Shown in pieces: positions 19,208-27,777 of a stretch of DNA of 64,000 nucleotides. The stretch's first letter is position 1. Each line of letters starts with the position of its first letter. Origin of the DNA: Uliginosibacterium gangwonense DSM 18521 (GTDB lineage: Bacteria; Pseudomonadota; Gammaproteobacteria; Burkholderiales; Rhodocyclaceae). Position numbers and translations under genes: made by a program. The stretch is taken from NCBI RefSeq assembly GCF_000373965.1, contig NZ_KB892835.1, forward strand, positions 526,985-590,984, in the 5' to 3' direction. The notes below the pieces were generated by a model. It was not told where the DNA came from. It worked only from the letters and a program-made list of their open reading frames with translations, and searched no databases.

Positions 19208-20236
19208 ATGAGTCCGCAAGAAGCGCTACAACGCATTATTGAGCACCGCGAGATTTTTCATGACGAGATGGTGGACCTGATGCGCCAGATCATGTCCGGC
19301 CAAGTCTCGCCGACCTTGATCTCGGCCATCCTGATTGGTTTGCGTGTCAAAAAAGAGACCATTGGCGAGATTGCTGCCGCAGCTTCCGTGATGCGTGAGT
19401 TGGCCACCAAGGTGCCAGTGGCCAGCGATACGGCAAGCCTCGTCGATACCTGTGGCACAGGGGGCGATGGGTCGCACACCTTCAACATCTCGACCACGGC
19501 GATGTTTGTGGCTGCGGCCGCCGGGGCGAAAGTTGCCAAGCATGGCGGGCGCTCCGCTTCCTCGCTGTCCGGGTCGGCAGACGTGCTGGAAGCGCTGGGG
19601 GCGAACATTTCGCTCTCTCCTCAGCTCACCGCGCGTTGTATTGATGATATCGGCATCGGCTTCATGTTTGCGCCCAACCATCACAGTTCGATGAAGTATG
19701 CCGCGCCTGTGCGGCGTGAACTGGGGGTGCGCACCATTTTCAATATCCTCGGGCCGCTCACCAATCCGGCGGGGGCTGCCAACCAGTTGATGGGCGTTTT
19801 CCACCCTGATCTGGTGGGCATCCAGGTGCGGGTGTTGGAGCGGCTGGGCTCACGCAATGTGATGATCGTCCACGGCATGGATGGGCTTGATGAGCTGTCG
19901 ATCTCTGCGCCGACCCTGGTGGGCGAGCTGCGCAATGGCGAGGTGCGCGAATATCGCGTCAGCCCTGAGGATGTGGGGCTTGCCATGCATGGAGTTTCTG
20001 CCTTGCGTGTGGCCAACGTTGAAGAATCCCGCCAGATGGTGATTGGTGCCTTGGAAGGCAAGCTGCCTGCGGCGCGCGATATTGTGGCCTTCAACGCCGG
20101 AGCCTGTATCTATGTGGCCGGTGGGGCGGAATCCCTTGCGCAAGGGGTGGACTTGGCGCTGGATGCCATTGCCAGCGGGGCAGCCAAGCGCAAGCTCGAT
20201 GAGTTCCTGGAACTGAGCCGCAAGCTCTCTAACTGA
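19208..20236 (+). CDS. trpD: Anthranilate phosphoribosyltransferase
   Basis: Transfers phosphoribose from PRPP to anthranilate. 342 aa from ATG 19208, preceded by GAGGAG. Motifs: [19 protein letters not shown] (PRPP/anthranilate site), [20 protein letters not shown] and [34 protein letters not shown]. It starts 17 nt after trpG. Normally trpC (indole-glycerol-phosphate synthase) follows in betaproteobacteria; here the next gene is rpiA. Confidence 0.96.
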   Translation: MSPQEALQRIIEHREIFHDEMVDLMRQIMSGQVSPTLISAILIGLRVKKETIGEIAAAASVMRELATKVPVASDTASLVDTCGTGGDGSHTFNISTTAMFVAAAAGAKVAKHGGRSASSLSGSADVLEALGANISLSPQLTARCIDDIGIGFMFAPNHHSSMKYAAPVRRELGVRTIFNILGPLTNPAGAANQLMGVFHPDLVGIQVRVLERLGSRNVMIVHGMDGLDELSISAPTLVGELRNGEVREYRVSPEDVGLAMHGVSALRVANVEESRQMVIGALEGKLPAARDIVAFNAGACIYVAGGAESLAQGVDLALDAIASGAAKRKLDEFLELSRKLSN

Positions 20237-20324
20237 TCCGAGCTGGAGGCGAGGGTGTTTTTGCCAAGCAAAACCCCTCGCGCTCTACTACAATGCGCGG
20301 CATTACCCAAACAGACCCCGAATC

Positions 20325-20984
20325 ATGACGCAGGACGAATTGAAAAAAGCCGTAGGCGAAGCCGCACTGGCCTATGTACCCGAAGGTGAGATCATTGGCG
20401 TGGGAACAGGCTCCACGGCCAATTACTTCATTGATGGTCTAGGGGCCATGCGTGATCGCATCAAGGGTGCGGTGGCAAGCTCCGAGGCTAGCGCCAAGCG
20501 CCTGGCTGCACTGGGCATCCGGCTCTATGATCTGAACGAAATCGAGGAAATGCCTGTCTACGTGGATGGGGCTGACGAGATCGATGCCGCCTTCTGCATG
20601 ATCAAGGGCGGTGGCGCTGCGCTCACGCGCGAGAAGATTGTCTCCAGCGTGGCCAGGCGCTTCGTGTGCATTGCGGATGCCTCCAAAAAGGTGGATGTGC
20701 TGGGCCGTTTCCCGCTGCCTGTGGAAGTGATTCCGCTGGCGCGCGCCCAGGCCGCACGTGCCCTGGCTGCACTGGGTGGTCGCCCGGTATGGCGCGAAGG
20801 TGTGGTGACTGATAATGGCAACATCATTCTGGATGTGCATGGTCTTCACATCACCGACCCGGTGAAGATGGAGTCAGACATCAACCAGATCGTAGGCGTG
20901 GTGTGTAACGGCCTGTTTGCCCGTCGCTCTGCCGAAGTGCTGCTGCTGGGCACGCCGGATGGGGTTCGCACCTTCAACCGCTAG
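20325..20984 (+). CDS. rpiA: Ribose-5-phosphate isomerase A
   Basis: 219 aa (E. coli 219). Interconverts ribose 5-phosphate and ribulose 5-phosphate. Family motifs: [50 protein letters not shown] with the catalytic Asp, [14 protein letters not shown]. It lies 88 nt after trpD, behind an imperfect hairpin (20247-20281), so it could be the operon end or have its own promoter. With rpe and zwf it covers the pentose phosphate pathway within this window. Confidence 0.96.
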   Translation: MTQDELKKAVGEAALAYVPEGEIIGVGTGSTANYFIDGLGAMRDRIKGAVASSEASAKRLAALGIRLYDLNEIEEMPVYVDGADEIDAAFCMIKGGGAALTREKIVSSVARRFVCIADASKKVDVLGRFPLPVEVIPLARAQAARALAALGGRPVWREGVVTDNGNIILDVHGLHITDPVKMESDINQIVGVVCNGLFARRSAEVLLLGTPDGVRTFNR

Positions 20985-21072
20985 TCAGGCGCAGCAACGC
21001 TGGCGCGAAGATTGCAATACGCTGGTCACATTAGTGCGCTAGTTTGACCGGTTCTTAGCATAGGAGATGTAT

Positions 21073-21783
21073 ATGGTTGACCATACAATGCGCCAGTACG
21101 ACACCGAGCTGGACCAGATCCGCACCCGCGTGCTGCAGATGGGCGGGTATGTCGAGCAGCAGGTGGTGTTGGCCCTGGATGGCTTGCAGGATGGTGACGA
21201 GCAACTCATCGAGCGCGTGATCGAGAACGATCGTCAGGTCAACGCCTACGAGGTGGAGCTGGACGAAGCCTGCACCCAGATCATCGCCCGTCGTCAGCCT
21301 GCGGCCAACGACCTGCGTTCCATTTTATCCGTCTTCCGGGTGGTGACCGATCTGGAACGGATTGGCGACGAAGCCAAGAAGATCGCCAAGGTTGCCCGCA
21401 AGATCCATGTGACTGGCGAGGGGCTGCGTCCCTCGGTGCAGACCAAGCATCTGGGCGCGATGGCCGTGCAGGCGCTGCGCAAGTCTCTGGATGCCTTTGC
21501 CCGTCAGGATATTGATGCGGCGGCAGAAATCCTGAAGGAAGACAAGGACCTGGATTCCGAATTCAAGGTGATGATGCGTCTGCTCGTCACCTACATGATG
21601 GAAGACCCACGCACCATCTCCCGCGGTATCGACATGCTGTTCGCCGCCAAGGCCATCGAGCGCATTGGCGACCACGCCAAGAACGTGGCCGAGAACACCA
21701 TCTTCCTGGCGCACGGCAAGGATGTACGCCACGTTGGCCTGGAAGCCGTGCTGCGCGAAGTGGGGCACGATCTGCCGAAGTGA
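21073..21783 (+). CDS. phoU: Phosphate uptake regulator PhoU
   Basis: 236 aa from ATG 21073, 6 nt after AGGAG; the upstream ATG at 21067 abuts the ribosome site. Two PhoU three-helix repeats, each with the acidic metal motif: ERIGDEAKKIAKVARKI (first half) and ERIGDHAKNVAENTIFLAHG (second half). It links the Pst transporter to PhoR signalling and keeps phosphate uptake in check. No pst or phoBR genes lie beside it here, so it is an isolated copy. The terminator at 21803 closes it. Confidence 0.95.
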   Translation: MVDHTMRQYDTELDQIRTRVLQMGGYVEQQVVLALDGLQDGDEQLIERVIENDRQVNAYEVELDEACTQIIARRQPAANDLRSILSVFRVVTDLERIGDEAKKIAKVARKIHVTGEGLRPSVQTKHLGAMAVQALRKSLDAFARQDIDAAAEILKEDKDLDSEFKVMMRLLVTYMMEDPRTISRGIDMLFAAKAIERIGDHAKNVAENTIFLAHGKDVRHVGLEAVLREVGHDLPK

Positions 21784-21802
21784 TCCTTAATGTTTTGGCA
21801 TG

Positions 21803-21832
21803 AAAAGGGGCTCCGCGTGGGCTCCTTTTTTG
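21803..21832 (+). terminator. Terminator after phoU
   Basis: An 11-bp stem (AAAAGGGGCTC with GGGCTCCTTTT, including G-U pairs) followed by a T-run, 20 nt after the phoU stop. Confidence 0.85.
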
Positions 21833-21860
21833 TTTGTGTTATCGGAATGTGAGGGGTAAC

Positions 21861-22424
21861 ATGGATTTCTCCCGCTATCTTGAGGCAATTCAAGCAGTGT
21901 ACGATGCACAAGGCTTGGAGCTGGAAACGCATGCCCCGGCACGGCCCTTGGCAATTGCCGCGCTTGAATCAGAATGGGGTATCCGCCTTGTTCCAGCCCT
22001 GCGCAATGCTTGGATGCAGGCAGATGGAGCGGGAGATGGGATGCCGATCTTTATGCGCCCTGGCTTTTTGACGGCCTATGATTTTCTTTCTGCCGATGAA
22101 GTCTTGAGTCGGCATGCCATATGGGAGCGGCTATCCCGACAATACCTGGGGTATGAGCAGGAGACGCTGCGTGATCGGCATATCGCCCCGGGCTGGTTTC
22201 ATCCACAATGGATACCTTTTGCCAGTTTTGATGGCAATACACTGGTACTGATGCAGGATTACGCCCCCGCACCCGAAGGGCGGGTGGGGCAGATCATCGC
22301 CTTTGTGCATGACCCGGATGAAGTCTGCTATGTGGCAGAAGATTTTGCCAGCTTCCTCCGGGGATCGCTGGAAGCCATCCGGTACGACCCCGAAGAATTC
22401 CTGATCTCGGTTGAAGAGGATTGA
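21861..22424 (+). CDS. SMI1/KNR4 (SUKH) family protein
   Basis: 187 aa from ATG 21861, just after GAGGGGTAAC. SUKH-like features: the N-terminal IAALESEWGIRLVPALRNAW, the central WIPFASFDGNTLVLMQDYAP-like segment and the acidic VGQIIAFVHDPDEVCYVAEDF strand, ending EEFLISVEED. SUKH proteins are often immunity partners for polymorphic toxins, but many act as general cell-wall-related or unassigned proteins. No toxin gene lies next to it, only phoU and folA, so a toxin-immunity role is not supported here. Confidence 0.8.
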   Translation: MDFSRYLEAIQAVYDAQGLELETHAPARPLAIAALESEWGIRLVPALRNAWMQADGAGDGMPIFMRPGFLTAYDFLSADEVLSRHAIWERLSRQYLGYEQETLRDRHIAPGWFHPQWIPFASFDGNTLVLMQDYAPAPEGRVGQIIAFVHDPDEVCYVAEDFASFLRGSLEAIRYDPEEFLISVEED

Positions 22425-22457
22425 ATGTGCCTTGCCTCTGAAGCGGCAAATCAGGGG

Positions 22458-22955
22458 CTATTTGCGAACACGATATTCAACCATGTCAAACGGATAGTCG
22501 TTGACTTCGCTTGCATCGAAATGCTGGCGGGATGTTTCGGTGAAGCGTCCGGCAGGGATTGGCGGGAAGTAGGCGTCGCCTTCCACCTCGGCATCCACCT
22601 CGGTGATCCATAGCACATCGACCAGATCCAGGCTTTGCGCGTAGATTTGCGCGCCACCGATGATGAAGGCCTGCGCGCCTTCGCCGCAGGCTGCAATGGC
22701 CGCTGGGAGCGAATCCACCACCGTAATGCCTTCGGCATGGTATCCCGGCTGGCGGCTGATTACGATATGACGGCGGTTGGGGAGCAGGCGCCCGAGCGAC
22801 TCCCAGGTCTTGCGCCCCATGATGATGGTATGGCCCTGGGTGAGCCGTTTGAACTGTTGCAGGTCGTCGCGCAGGCGCCAGGGTAGGGTGTTGTTGCGTC
22901 CGATCACGCCATTGCGGGCACGGGCGACGATCAGCGCGATCTCCGGCTTGCTCAT
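22458..22955 (-). CDS. folA: Dihydrofolate reductase
   Basis: 165 aa, reduces dihydrofolate with NADPH. Motifs: [20 protein letters not shown] (substrate and Met20-loop region), [20 protein letters not shown] (NADPH site) and [12 protein letters not shown]. The ATG overlaps the thyA stop by 4 nt, so translation is coupled: ThyA produces dihydrofolate and FolA recycles it. Confidence 0.96.
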   Translation of the reverse strand: MSKPEIALIVARARNGVIGRNNTLPWRLRDDLQQFKRLTQGHTIIMGRKTWESLGRLLPNRRHIVISRQPGYHAEGITVVDSLPAAIAACGEGAQAFIIGGAQIYAQSLDLVDVLWITEVDAEVEGDAYFPPIPAGRFTETSRQHFDASEVNDYPFDMVEYRVRK

Positions 22956-23746
22956 ACGGCCACCTTGCCCGCGATGTGTGGATGCGGGTCGTAGCCTTCG
23001 ATGCTGAAATCCTCAAAGCGGAAGGCGAACAGATCCTTCACAGCCGGATTGATCTTCAGCTGTGGCAGGGCGCGTGGTTCACGGCTCAGTTGCAGGCGGG
23101 CCTGTTCCAGATGGTTGGAATACAGGTGCGCGTCGCCCAGCGTATGCACAAAATCCCCTACCTCATAGCCGCACACCTGCGCCACCATGTGGGTGAGCAA
23201 TGCGTAGCTGGCTATGTTGAAAGGCACACCCAGGAAAATGTCGGCACTTCGCTGATAGAGTTGGCAGGAGAGCTTGCCGCCCGCCACGTAGAACTGGAAC
23301 AGGGCATGGCAGGGGGGCAGGGCCATGTTGTCGACATCTGCCGGGTTCCAGGCGCTGACCAGATGGCGGCGTGAATCAGGGTTCTTCTTGAGCCCTTCCA
23401 CCAATTGGCTGATCTGGTCGATTTCCCGGCCGTCAGCGGTTTGCCAGCGCCGCCATTGCTTGCCGTAAACAGGACCGAGATCACCGTTTTCATCTGCCCA
23501 GTCATCCCAGATCGACACACCGTTTTCCTTGAGGTAACGGATGTTGGTGTCACCTTGCAGGAACCACAGCAACTCATGAATGATCGAGCGGACGTGCAGC
23601 TTCTTGGTGGTGAGCATCGGGAAGCCATCCGCCAGATTGAAGCGCATCTGCCAGCCGAATACGGAACGGGTGCCGGTGCCGGTGCGGTCGGTCTTGTCTT
23701 GGCCATGTTCAAGCACATGGCGCATCAGGTCGAGGTATGGGCGCAT
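22952..23746 (-). CDS. thyA: Thymidylate synthase
   Basis: 264 aa, identical in length to the E. coli enzyme. Methylates dUMP to dTMP using methylenetetrahydrofolate. Motifs: [19 protein letters not shown] (phosphate binding), [32 protein letters not shown] with the catalytic Cys, [20 protein letters not shown] and [11 protein letters not shown]. First gene of the thyA-folA pair on the minus strand, diverging from the PilZ-like gene. Confidence 0.97.
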   Translation of the reverse strand: MRPYLDLMRHVLEHGQDKTDRTGTGTRSVFGWQMRFNLADGFPMLTTKKLHVRSIIHELLWFLQGDTNIRYLKENGVSIWDDWADENGDLGPVYGKQWRRWQTADGREIDQISQLVEGLKKNPDSRRHLVSAWNPADVDNMALPPCHALFQFYVAGGKLSCQLYQRSADIFLGVPFNIASYALLTHMVAQVCGYEVGDFVHTLGDAHLYSNHLEQARLQLSREPRALPQLKINPAVKDLFAFRFEDFSIEGYDPHPHIAGKVAV

Positions 23747-23899
23747 GGGTCGGGGAGTTGTTCAAATCCAAACCAGTATTTTACAAGCAGCAAGGGGAGA
23801 AAAGGGGCGCTTGGTGCCGATGAATGGTGCAGGCGCATGTTCATTGGGTGTGCGGGTGGTTGGGGGGGTATTACGGTCGGGATGGCTGCGGGCAAGTGC

Positions 23900-23927
23900 T
23901 TGGAAAATTTGAAAAAAACATTAAAAT
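23900..23927 (+). promoter_or_regulatory. Candidate sigma-70 promoter
   Basis: TTGGAA (23900-23905) and TAAAAT (23922-23927) with a 16-nt A/T-rich spacer, about 30 nt before the start of the PilZ-like gene. Confidence 0.45.
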
Positions 23928-23957
23928 CGACAATAACTTTAAACCCCGGAGGGTCCG

Positions 23958-25442
23958 ATGTGCGCTTGGCAGACTCCATTGCATGCTGTGGCTCAACTGC
24001 AGTCTGTTGAGCAACTGGCACAGGACATCAGCAAGAGCACACCCTTCGAGGCCATTACCGGTGTGACGCCGCTGATGGATACGCTTGCTGCCGCGCCAGA
24101 GGCTACGCTGGCTGAGCGTGTGCAGATGATCTTTTCGCTAGATGAGGCCGCGCAGCTGCATGCGCGTAGCTACATCGAGCGTTTCCTGGCGCTGGAGCCC
24201 TGCTATGCGTCCGAGCGCCGCTCTCTATGGGCCTTGGGGCGCGGATATTGGGCGACGGTGCTGGATGCCTATGCGGAATTGCTCGGTGCCTTGCAGGCCG
24301 AGGCGCAGGAGGGGGCTGACCCGGAGCAGGTGGCCCAGGTTGCGGTGCGCATGATCCGCGCCGGGGTACTGCGTGCCAAGTGGGACGCCTTTGGTGGCAG
24401 TGCCATGGATGGCGCGCTCTGGAGTCGTCTGAACGCCGCCTATGCGCTGGCGATTCGTTCTGGCGCGGAGACGCTGCTGGTGCGCCCGCGTGCAGACCGC
24501 ACGACCGAAACCACTGCCGAGCGCGAGTATCTGCGCGCCCTGGCCTTGTCGAGCCTGAGCCTGGAGCAGCTTGATCCGATGCGTGTGGAAGTGGCCACCA
24601 GCATGGTGCATTATGTGTTGCCCCTGCTGGAGCTGACGGATACGCCCAGTTCTACCAGCAGCGTATGGGTGGATGTTGCCCGCCTGATGGCGCCCGCTCG
24701 CCTGATCGCAAGCCCTGGAGAGCTTGCGTTGCCACGCTATTTTTGCGGGGTGGCTGCAGCCCTGTCATTGCAAGGTCTGTTGGATCTGGCGATGGCCGGT
24801 GGCTTGCCACCGGGTCTGCCCCTGCAGCGGGAGGGCGGGGCAGAAGTGGTGGCTGGCGTGCTTTCACGCATGATCCGCATCTGGAACAATGACGCCCCAA
24901 CCCGTCGGCATCGGCGCCTGCCCATGGCCGGGCAGATGCTGGTGGTAGCTGGTTTCCCGCATTTTCTGGCCCAACTGCTGGGGAGTGAAGCCAACCCTGC
25001 GTTGTGGCAGTTGCGTGACGCTAGCCTGCAAGGTATCGGGGTCAGGCTGGATGTGGCTGAACTGGGACGCTTGAAGGTCGGCACGCTGATTGGCTTCAAG
25101 CCCACAGATGGTGAGCATTGGTGCCTGGGCGTGGTGCGGCGTTTCAAGCGTAGTGGCTGGAGAGAGGCCGCAAGCTGCGATCAGGTGACTGTTGGCGTGG
25201 AGAAACTGGGGGCGGCGCCAGAGGTGGTGGCAGCGGACGATGGCTTACAGCCACTGCATGTGTTCCTGCTTGATCCGATCCAGAAAAATGTGCCGCTGCG
25301 CGTGGTTGTACCCGTACCAGGGCCTATGTCCAATCAGGCTTTGTACTTGGTTGGTCAGAGCAAGACGATTAAACTGACTCCACTTGATAACCTTGATTTT
25401 GGTGTGGACTTTGCCGTTCGCACCTATCTATATACTGCCTGA
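23958..25442 (+). CDS. Putative PilZ-like (c-di-GMP-binding) protein
   Basis: 494 aa; GGAGGGT 5 nt before the ATG. The N-terminal two thirds are alpha-helical without a recognised domain. Near residue 315 there is RRHRR (an RxxxR pattern) and about 40 residues later RDASLQGIGVRL, which fits the PilZ DxSxxG motif; the segment after it (VGTLIGFKPTDG...) has beta-rich PilZ-like character. These two motifs together bind c-di-GMP in PilZ proteins. No signal peptide or transmembrane segment. The function is unknown; an HD-GYP phosphodiesterase lies 5 kb away. The PilZ call rests on motif spacing only. Confidence 0.6.
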   Translation: MCAWQTPLHAVAQLQSVEQLAQDISKSTPFEAITGVTPLMDTLAAAPEATLAERVQMIFSLDEAAQLHARSYIERFLALEPCYASERRSLWALGRGYWATVLDAYAELLGALQAEAQEGADPEQVAQVAVRMIRAGVLRAKWDAFGGSAMDGALWSRLNAAYALAIRSGAETLLVRPRADRTTETTAEREYLRALALSSLSLEQLDPMRVEVATSMVHYVLPLLELTDTPSSTSSVWVDVARLMAPARLIASPGELALPRYFCGVAAALSLQGLLDLAMAGGLPPGLPLQREGGAEVVAGVLSRMIRIWNNDAPTRRHRRLPMAGQMLVVAGFPHFLAQLLGSEANPALWQLRDASLQGIGVRLDVAELGRLKVGTLIGFKPTDGEHWCLGVVRRFKRSGWREAASCDQVTVGVEKLGAAPEVVAADDGLQPLHVFLLDPIQKNVPLRVVVPVPGPMSNQALYLVGQSKTIKLTPLDNLDFGVDFAVRTYLYTA

Positions 25443-25499
25443 ACGGAAGACCCAAGCCTTCGCCTTCAGGTACAATGCAAATCCTTTTTCCAAAGCGAC

Positions 25500-26471
25500 T
25501 TGTCTGTGAAGACCACTTTTCTCGACTTTGAGCAGCCGATCGCCGATCTTGAATCCAAGATTGAGGAACTGCGTTTCGTGCAAGATGATTCTGCGGTGGA
25601 TATCTCCGAGGAGATCTCGCGCCTGGAAGCCAAACGATTGACCTTGACCAAGGATATCTACGCCAAGCTCTCGCCCTGGCAGATCGCCCAGGTGGCACGC
25701 CACCCCTCAAGGCCTTATACCCTGGATTACATCCAGCACATCTTTACCGATTTTGAAGAACTCCACGGTGATCGTGCCTTTGCGGACGACAAGGCCATCG
25801 TCGGGGGGCTTGCCCGCTTCAATGGCCAGAGCTGCATGGTGATTGGCCACCAGAAGGGGCGTGACACCAAGGAAAAGATTGCCCGCAATTTCGGCATGCC
25901 GCGCCCCGAGGGGTATCGCAAGGCATTGCGCCTGATGCGCATGGCTGAGAAGTTCAATGTGCCCATCTTTACTTTTGTGGATACCACGGGTGCCTGGCCG
26001 GGGATTGATGCTGAAGAGCGCGGCCAGTCTGAAGCCATTGGCCGCAATCTGTATGAAATGTCTGAACTGCGCGTGCCCATCGTGGTTACCGTCATCGGTG
26101 AAGGCGGCTCAGGGGGTGCCTTGGCGATTGGCGTGGGCGATACGGTGCTGATGCTGCAGTACTCCACCTACTCGGTCATCTCCCCCGAGGGCTGCGCCTC
26201 CATCCTGTGGAAGAGTGCAGACAAGGCTTCGGAAGCTGCCGAGATCATGGGGATCACCGCTGTGCGCCTGAAATCCATGGGGCTGATTGACAAGGTGGTC
26301 AACGAGCCGGTGGGTGGTGCTCACCGTGACCATCGTGCCACTGCGCAAACGCTCAAGCGCGCCTTGCAGGATAGCTTGCGCCAGCTGACCGAGCTGACAC
26401 CTGACGAATTGGTGGCACGTCGCTTCGAGCGTCTGGTGAGTTATGGCAAATTCAAGGAGCAGGCTGCCTGA
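25500..26471 (+). CDS. accA: Acetyl-CoA carboxylase carboxyltransferase subunit alpha
   Basis: Alpha subunit of the carboxyltransferase making malonyl-CoA for fatty acid synthesis; works with AccD. 323 aa if the TTG at 25500 is used, 321 aa from the GTG at 25506; no ATG is available before [19 protein letters not shown] and the ribosome site is weak. Crotonase-fold signatures: [58 protein letters not shown] and [15 protein letters not shown]. It overlaps tilS by 29 nt. Confidence 0.95.
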   Translation: MSVKTTFLDFEQPIADLESKIEELRFVQDDSAVDISEEISRLEAKRLTLTKDIYAKLSPWQIAQVARHPSRPYTLDYIQHIFTDFEELHGDRAFADDKAIVGGLARFNGQSCMVIGHQKGRDTKEKIARNFGMPRPEGYRKALRLMRMAEKFNVPIFTFVDTTGAWPGIDAEERGQSEAIGRNLYEMSELRVPIVVTVIGEGGSGGALAIGVGDTVLMLQYSTYSVISPEGCASILWKSADKASEAAEIMGITAVRLKSMGLIDKVVNEPVGGAHRDHRATAQTLKRALQDSLRQLTELTPDELVARRFERLVSYGKFKEQAA

Positions 26472-27777
26472 GCAGCTCTCGGAGCGGGTGGCGGCCAGCT
26501 TGGCGCCACTCATGCCGTGTGAAGGCGGGGCACTGGCTGTGCGTGTCGCCTTCAGCGGTGGCCTGGATTCGAGCGTGCTGTTGCACGTATTGGCAGGTTT
26601 GGCGCAGCGCATGCCCTTGGCGCTGCAAGCCTGTCATGTTCACCACGGCCTGAGTCTTCAGGCCGATGCCTGGAGTGCGCACTGCGCCCAGGTGTGCGAA
26701 ACCCTCCGTATTCCCTTTGTGTTGCAGCACGTCCAAGTCTCCCGCCAGGATGCGGCAGGCCTAGAGGCGGCTGCGCGCCGCGCCCGCTATGAGGCTTTGG
26801 CGGAGGGCTGGCAGGGCTGGCTTGCCCTGGCGCATCACACCGATGATCAGGCAGAAACCCTGCTGTTCCGCCTGTGCCGTGGCGCAGGGGTGACAGGGGC
26901 TGCCAGCATGCGGGGAGTTGATCCAGTTCGCCGCCAGATCCGCCCCCTGCTGGGGGAGTCCCGCGCCGAGCTGGAAGTCTACGCCCGTGCGGAAGGATTG
27001 AGCTGGGTGGACGACGACAGCAATCCTGATCTGCGTTTTTCCCGTAACTATCTGCGACATCAGGTTTTTGCACCGCTACGTGAACGCTTTCCTGCAGTGG
27101 CTCAAAATCTTGCACGTAGCGCGGAGATCTTTGCTGAAAGCGACCAGTTGTTGGGTGAATTGGCGCAGATCGATGCTTGCGAGGTGGCTTTGGGGCAAGC
27201 GGGTAGTCGTCAGCGCTTTCAGGCTTTGTCGCACCCCCGTGTGCGCAATCTGTTGCGTCATTACCTGCGTGCGGCAGATGCCCTGTTGCCGGAAATGGCG
27301 AGGCTGGAGGATGGCTTGCGGCAATTGGCGGGGGAGGGGGCCGTGCGCTGGGTCTTTGGGCATTCGGCGGTTTGTGCCTACCGGGATCGGATCTGGTTGG
27401 AGCCTGCGGTGATTCCGCTGCCCCAGGCACTGGTTTGGCAGGGGCAGCGGGAGTTGCCCTGGGCTGGGGGGCGTCTATGCTTTCCCGAATCTTTTGCCTG
27501 CTCGGATGGCCGCGCGATACGCGTAGGTGTGCGCCAGATCGGTATGCATTGGCGCCTGGGGCCGGGGCGACCGCAGCGTGCGTTCAAGTTGCTCTGCCAG
27601 GATGTGGGGGTGCCGCCGTGGTGGCGGGAATACTTGCCCTGTGTGTGGAATGGCGAAGAACTGCTGTGGATTGGTGGTTTGGGGGCCGTGTCACCAGAAG
27701 GGCTGGATTGGGTGGGCGCTTGGCCTGCCTGCATGAGTCAGGCTGCAGGCTTGTCTTCTTCTCCTGCCGGGAGTTGA
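26443..27777 (+). CDS. tilS: tRNA(Ile)-lysidine synthetase
   Basis: Adds lysine to C34 of the AUA-reading tRNA-Ile, an essential modification. 444 aa. PP-loop ATP motif [18 protein letters not shown] near residue 36, then [14 protein letters not shown] and [20 protein letters not shown] and [20 protein letters not shown]. The TilS C-terminal substrate domains follow. The accA-tilS order is widespread in betaproteobacteria. Its 3' end overlaps the histidine kinase gene by 40 nt on the opposite strand. Confidence 0.94.
   Translation: MANSRSRLPEQLSERVAASLAPLMPCEGGALAVRVAFSGGLDSSVLLHVLAGLAQRMPLALQACHVHHGLSLQADAWSAHCAQVCETLRIPFVLQHVQVSRQDAAGLEAAARRARYEALAEGWQGWLALAHHTDDQAETLLFRLCRGAGVTGAASMRGVDPVRRQIRPLLGESRAELEVYARAEGLSWVDDDSNPDLRFSRNYLRHQVFAPLRERFPAVAQNLARSAEIFAESDQLLGELAQIDACEVALGQAGSRQRFQALSHPRVRNLLRHYLRAADALLPEMARLEDGLRQLAGEGAVRWVFGHSAVCAYRDRIWLEPAVIPLPQALVWQGQRELPWAGGRLCFPESFACSDGRAIRVGVRQIGMHWRLGPGRPQRAFKLLCQDVGVPPWWREYLPCVWNGEELLWIGGLGAVSPEGLDWVGAWPACMSQAAGLSSSPAGS

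Noticed and set aside
21861-22424. Toxin-immunity module around the SUKH protein
   Set aside because: Neighbours are phoU and folA; no toxin, Rhs or secretion gene is nearby.
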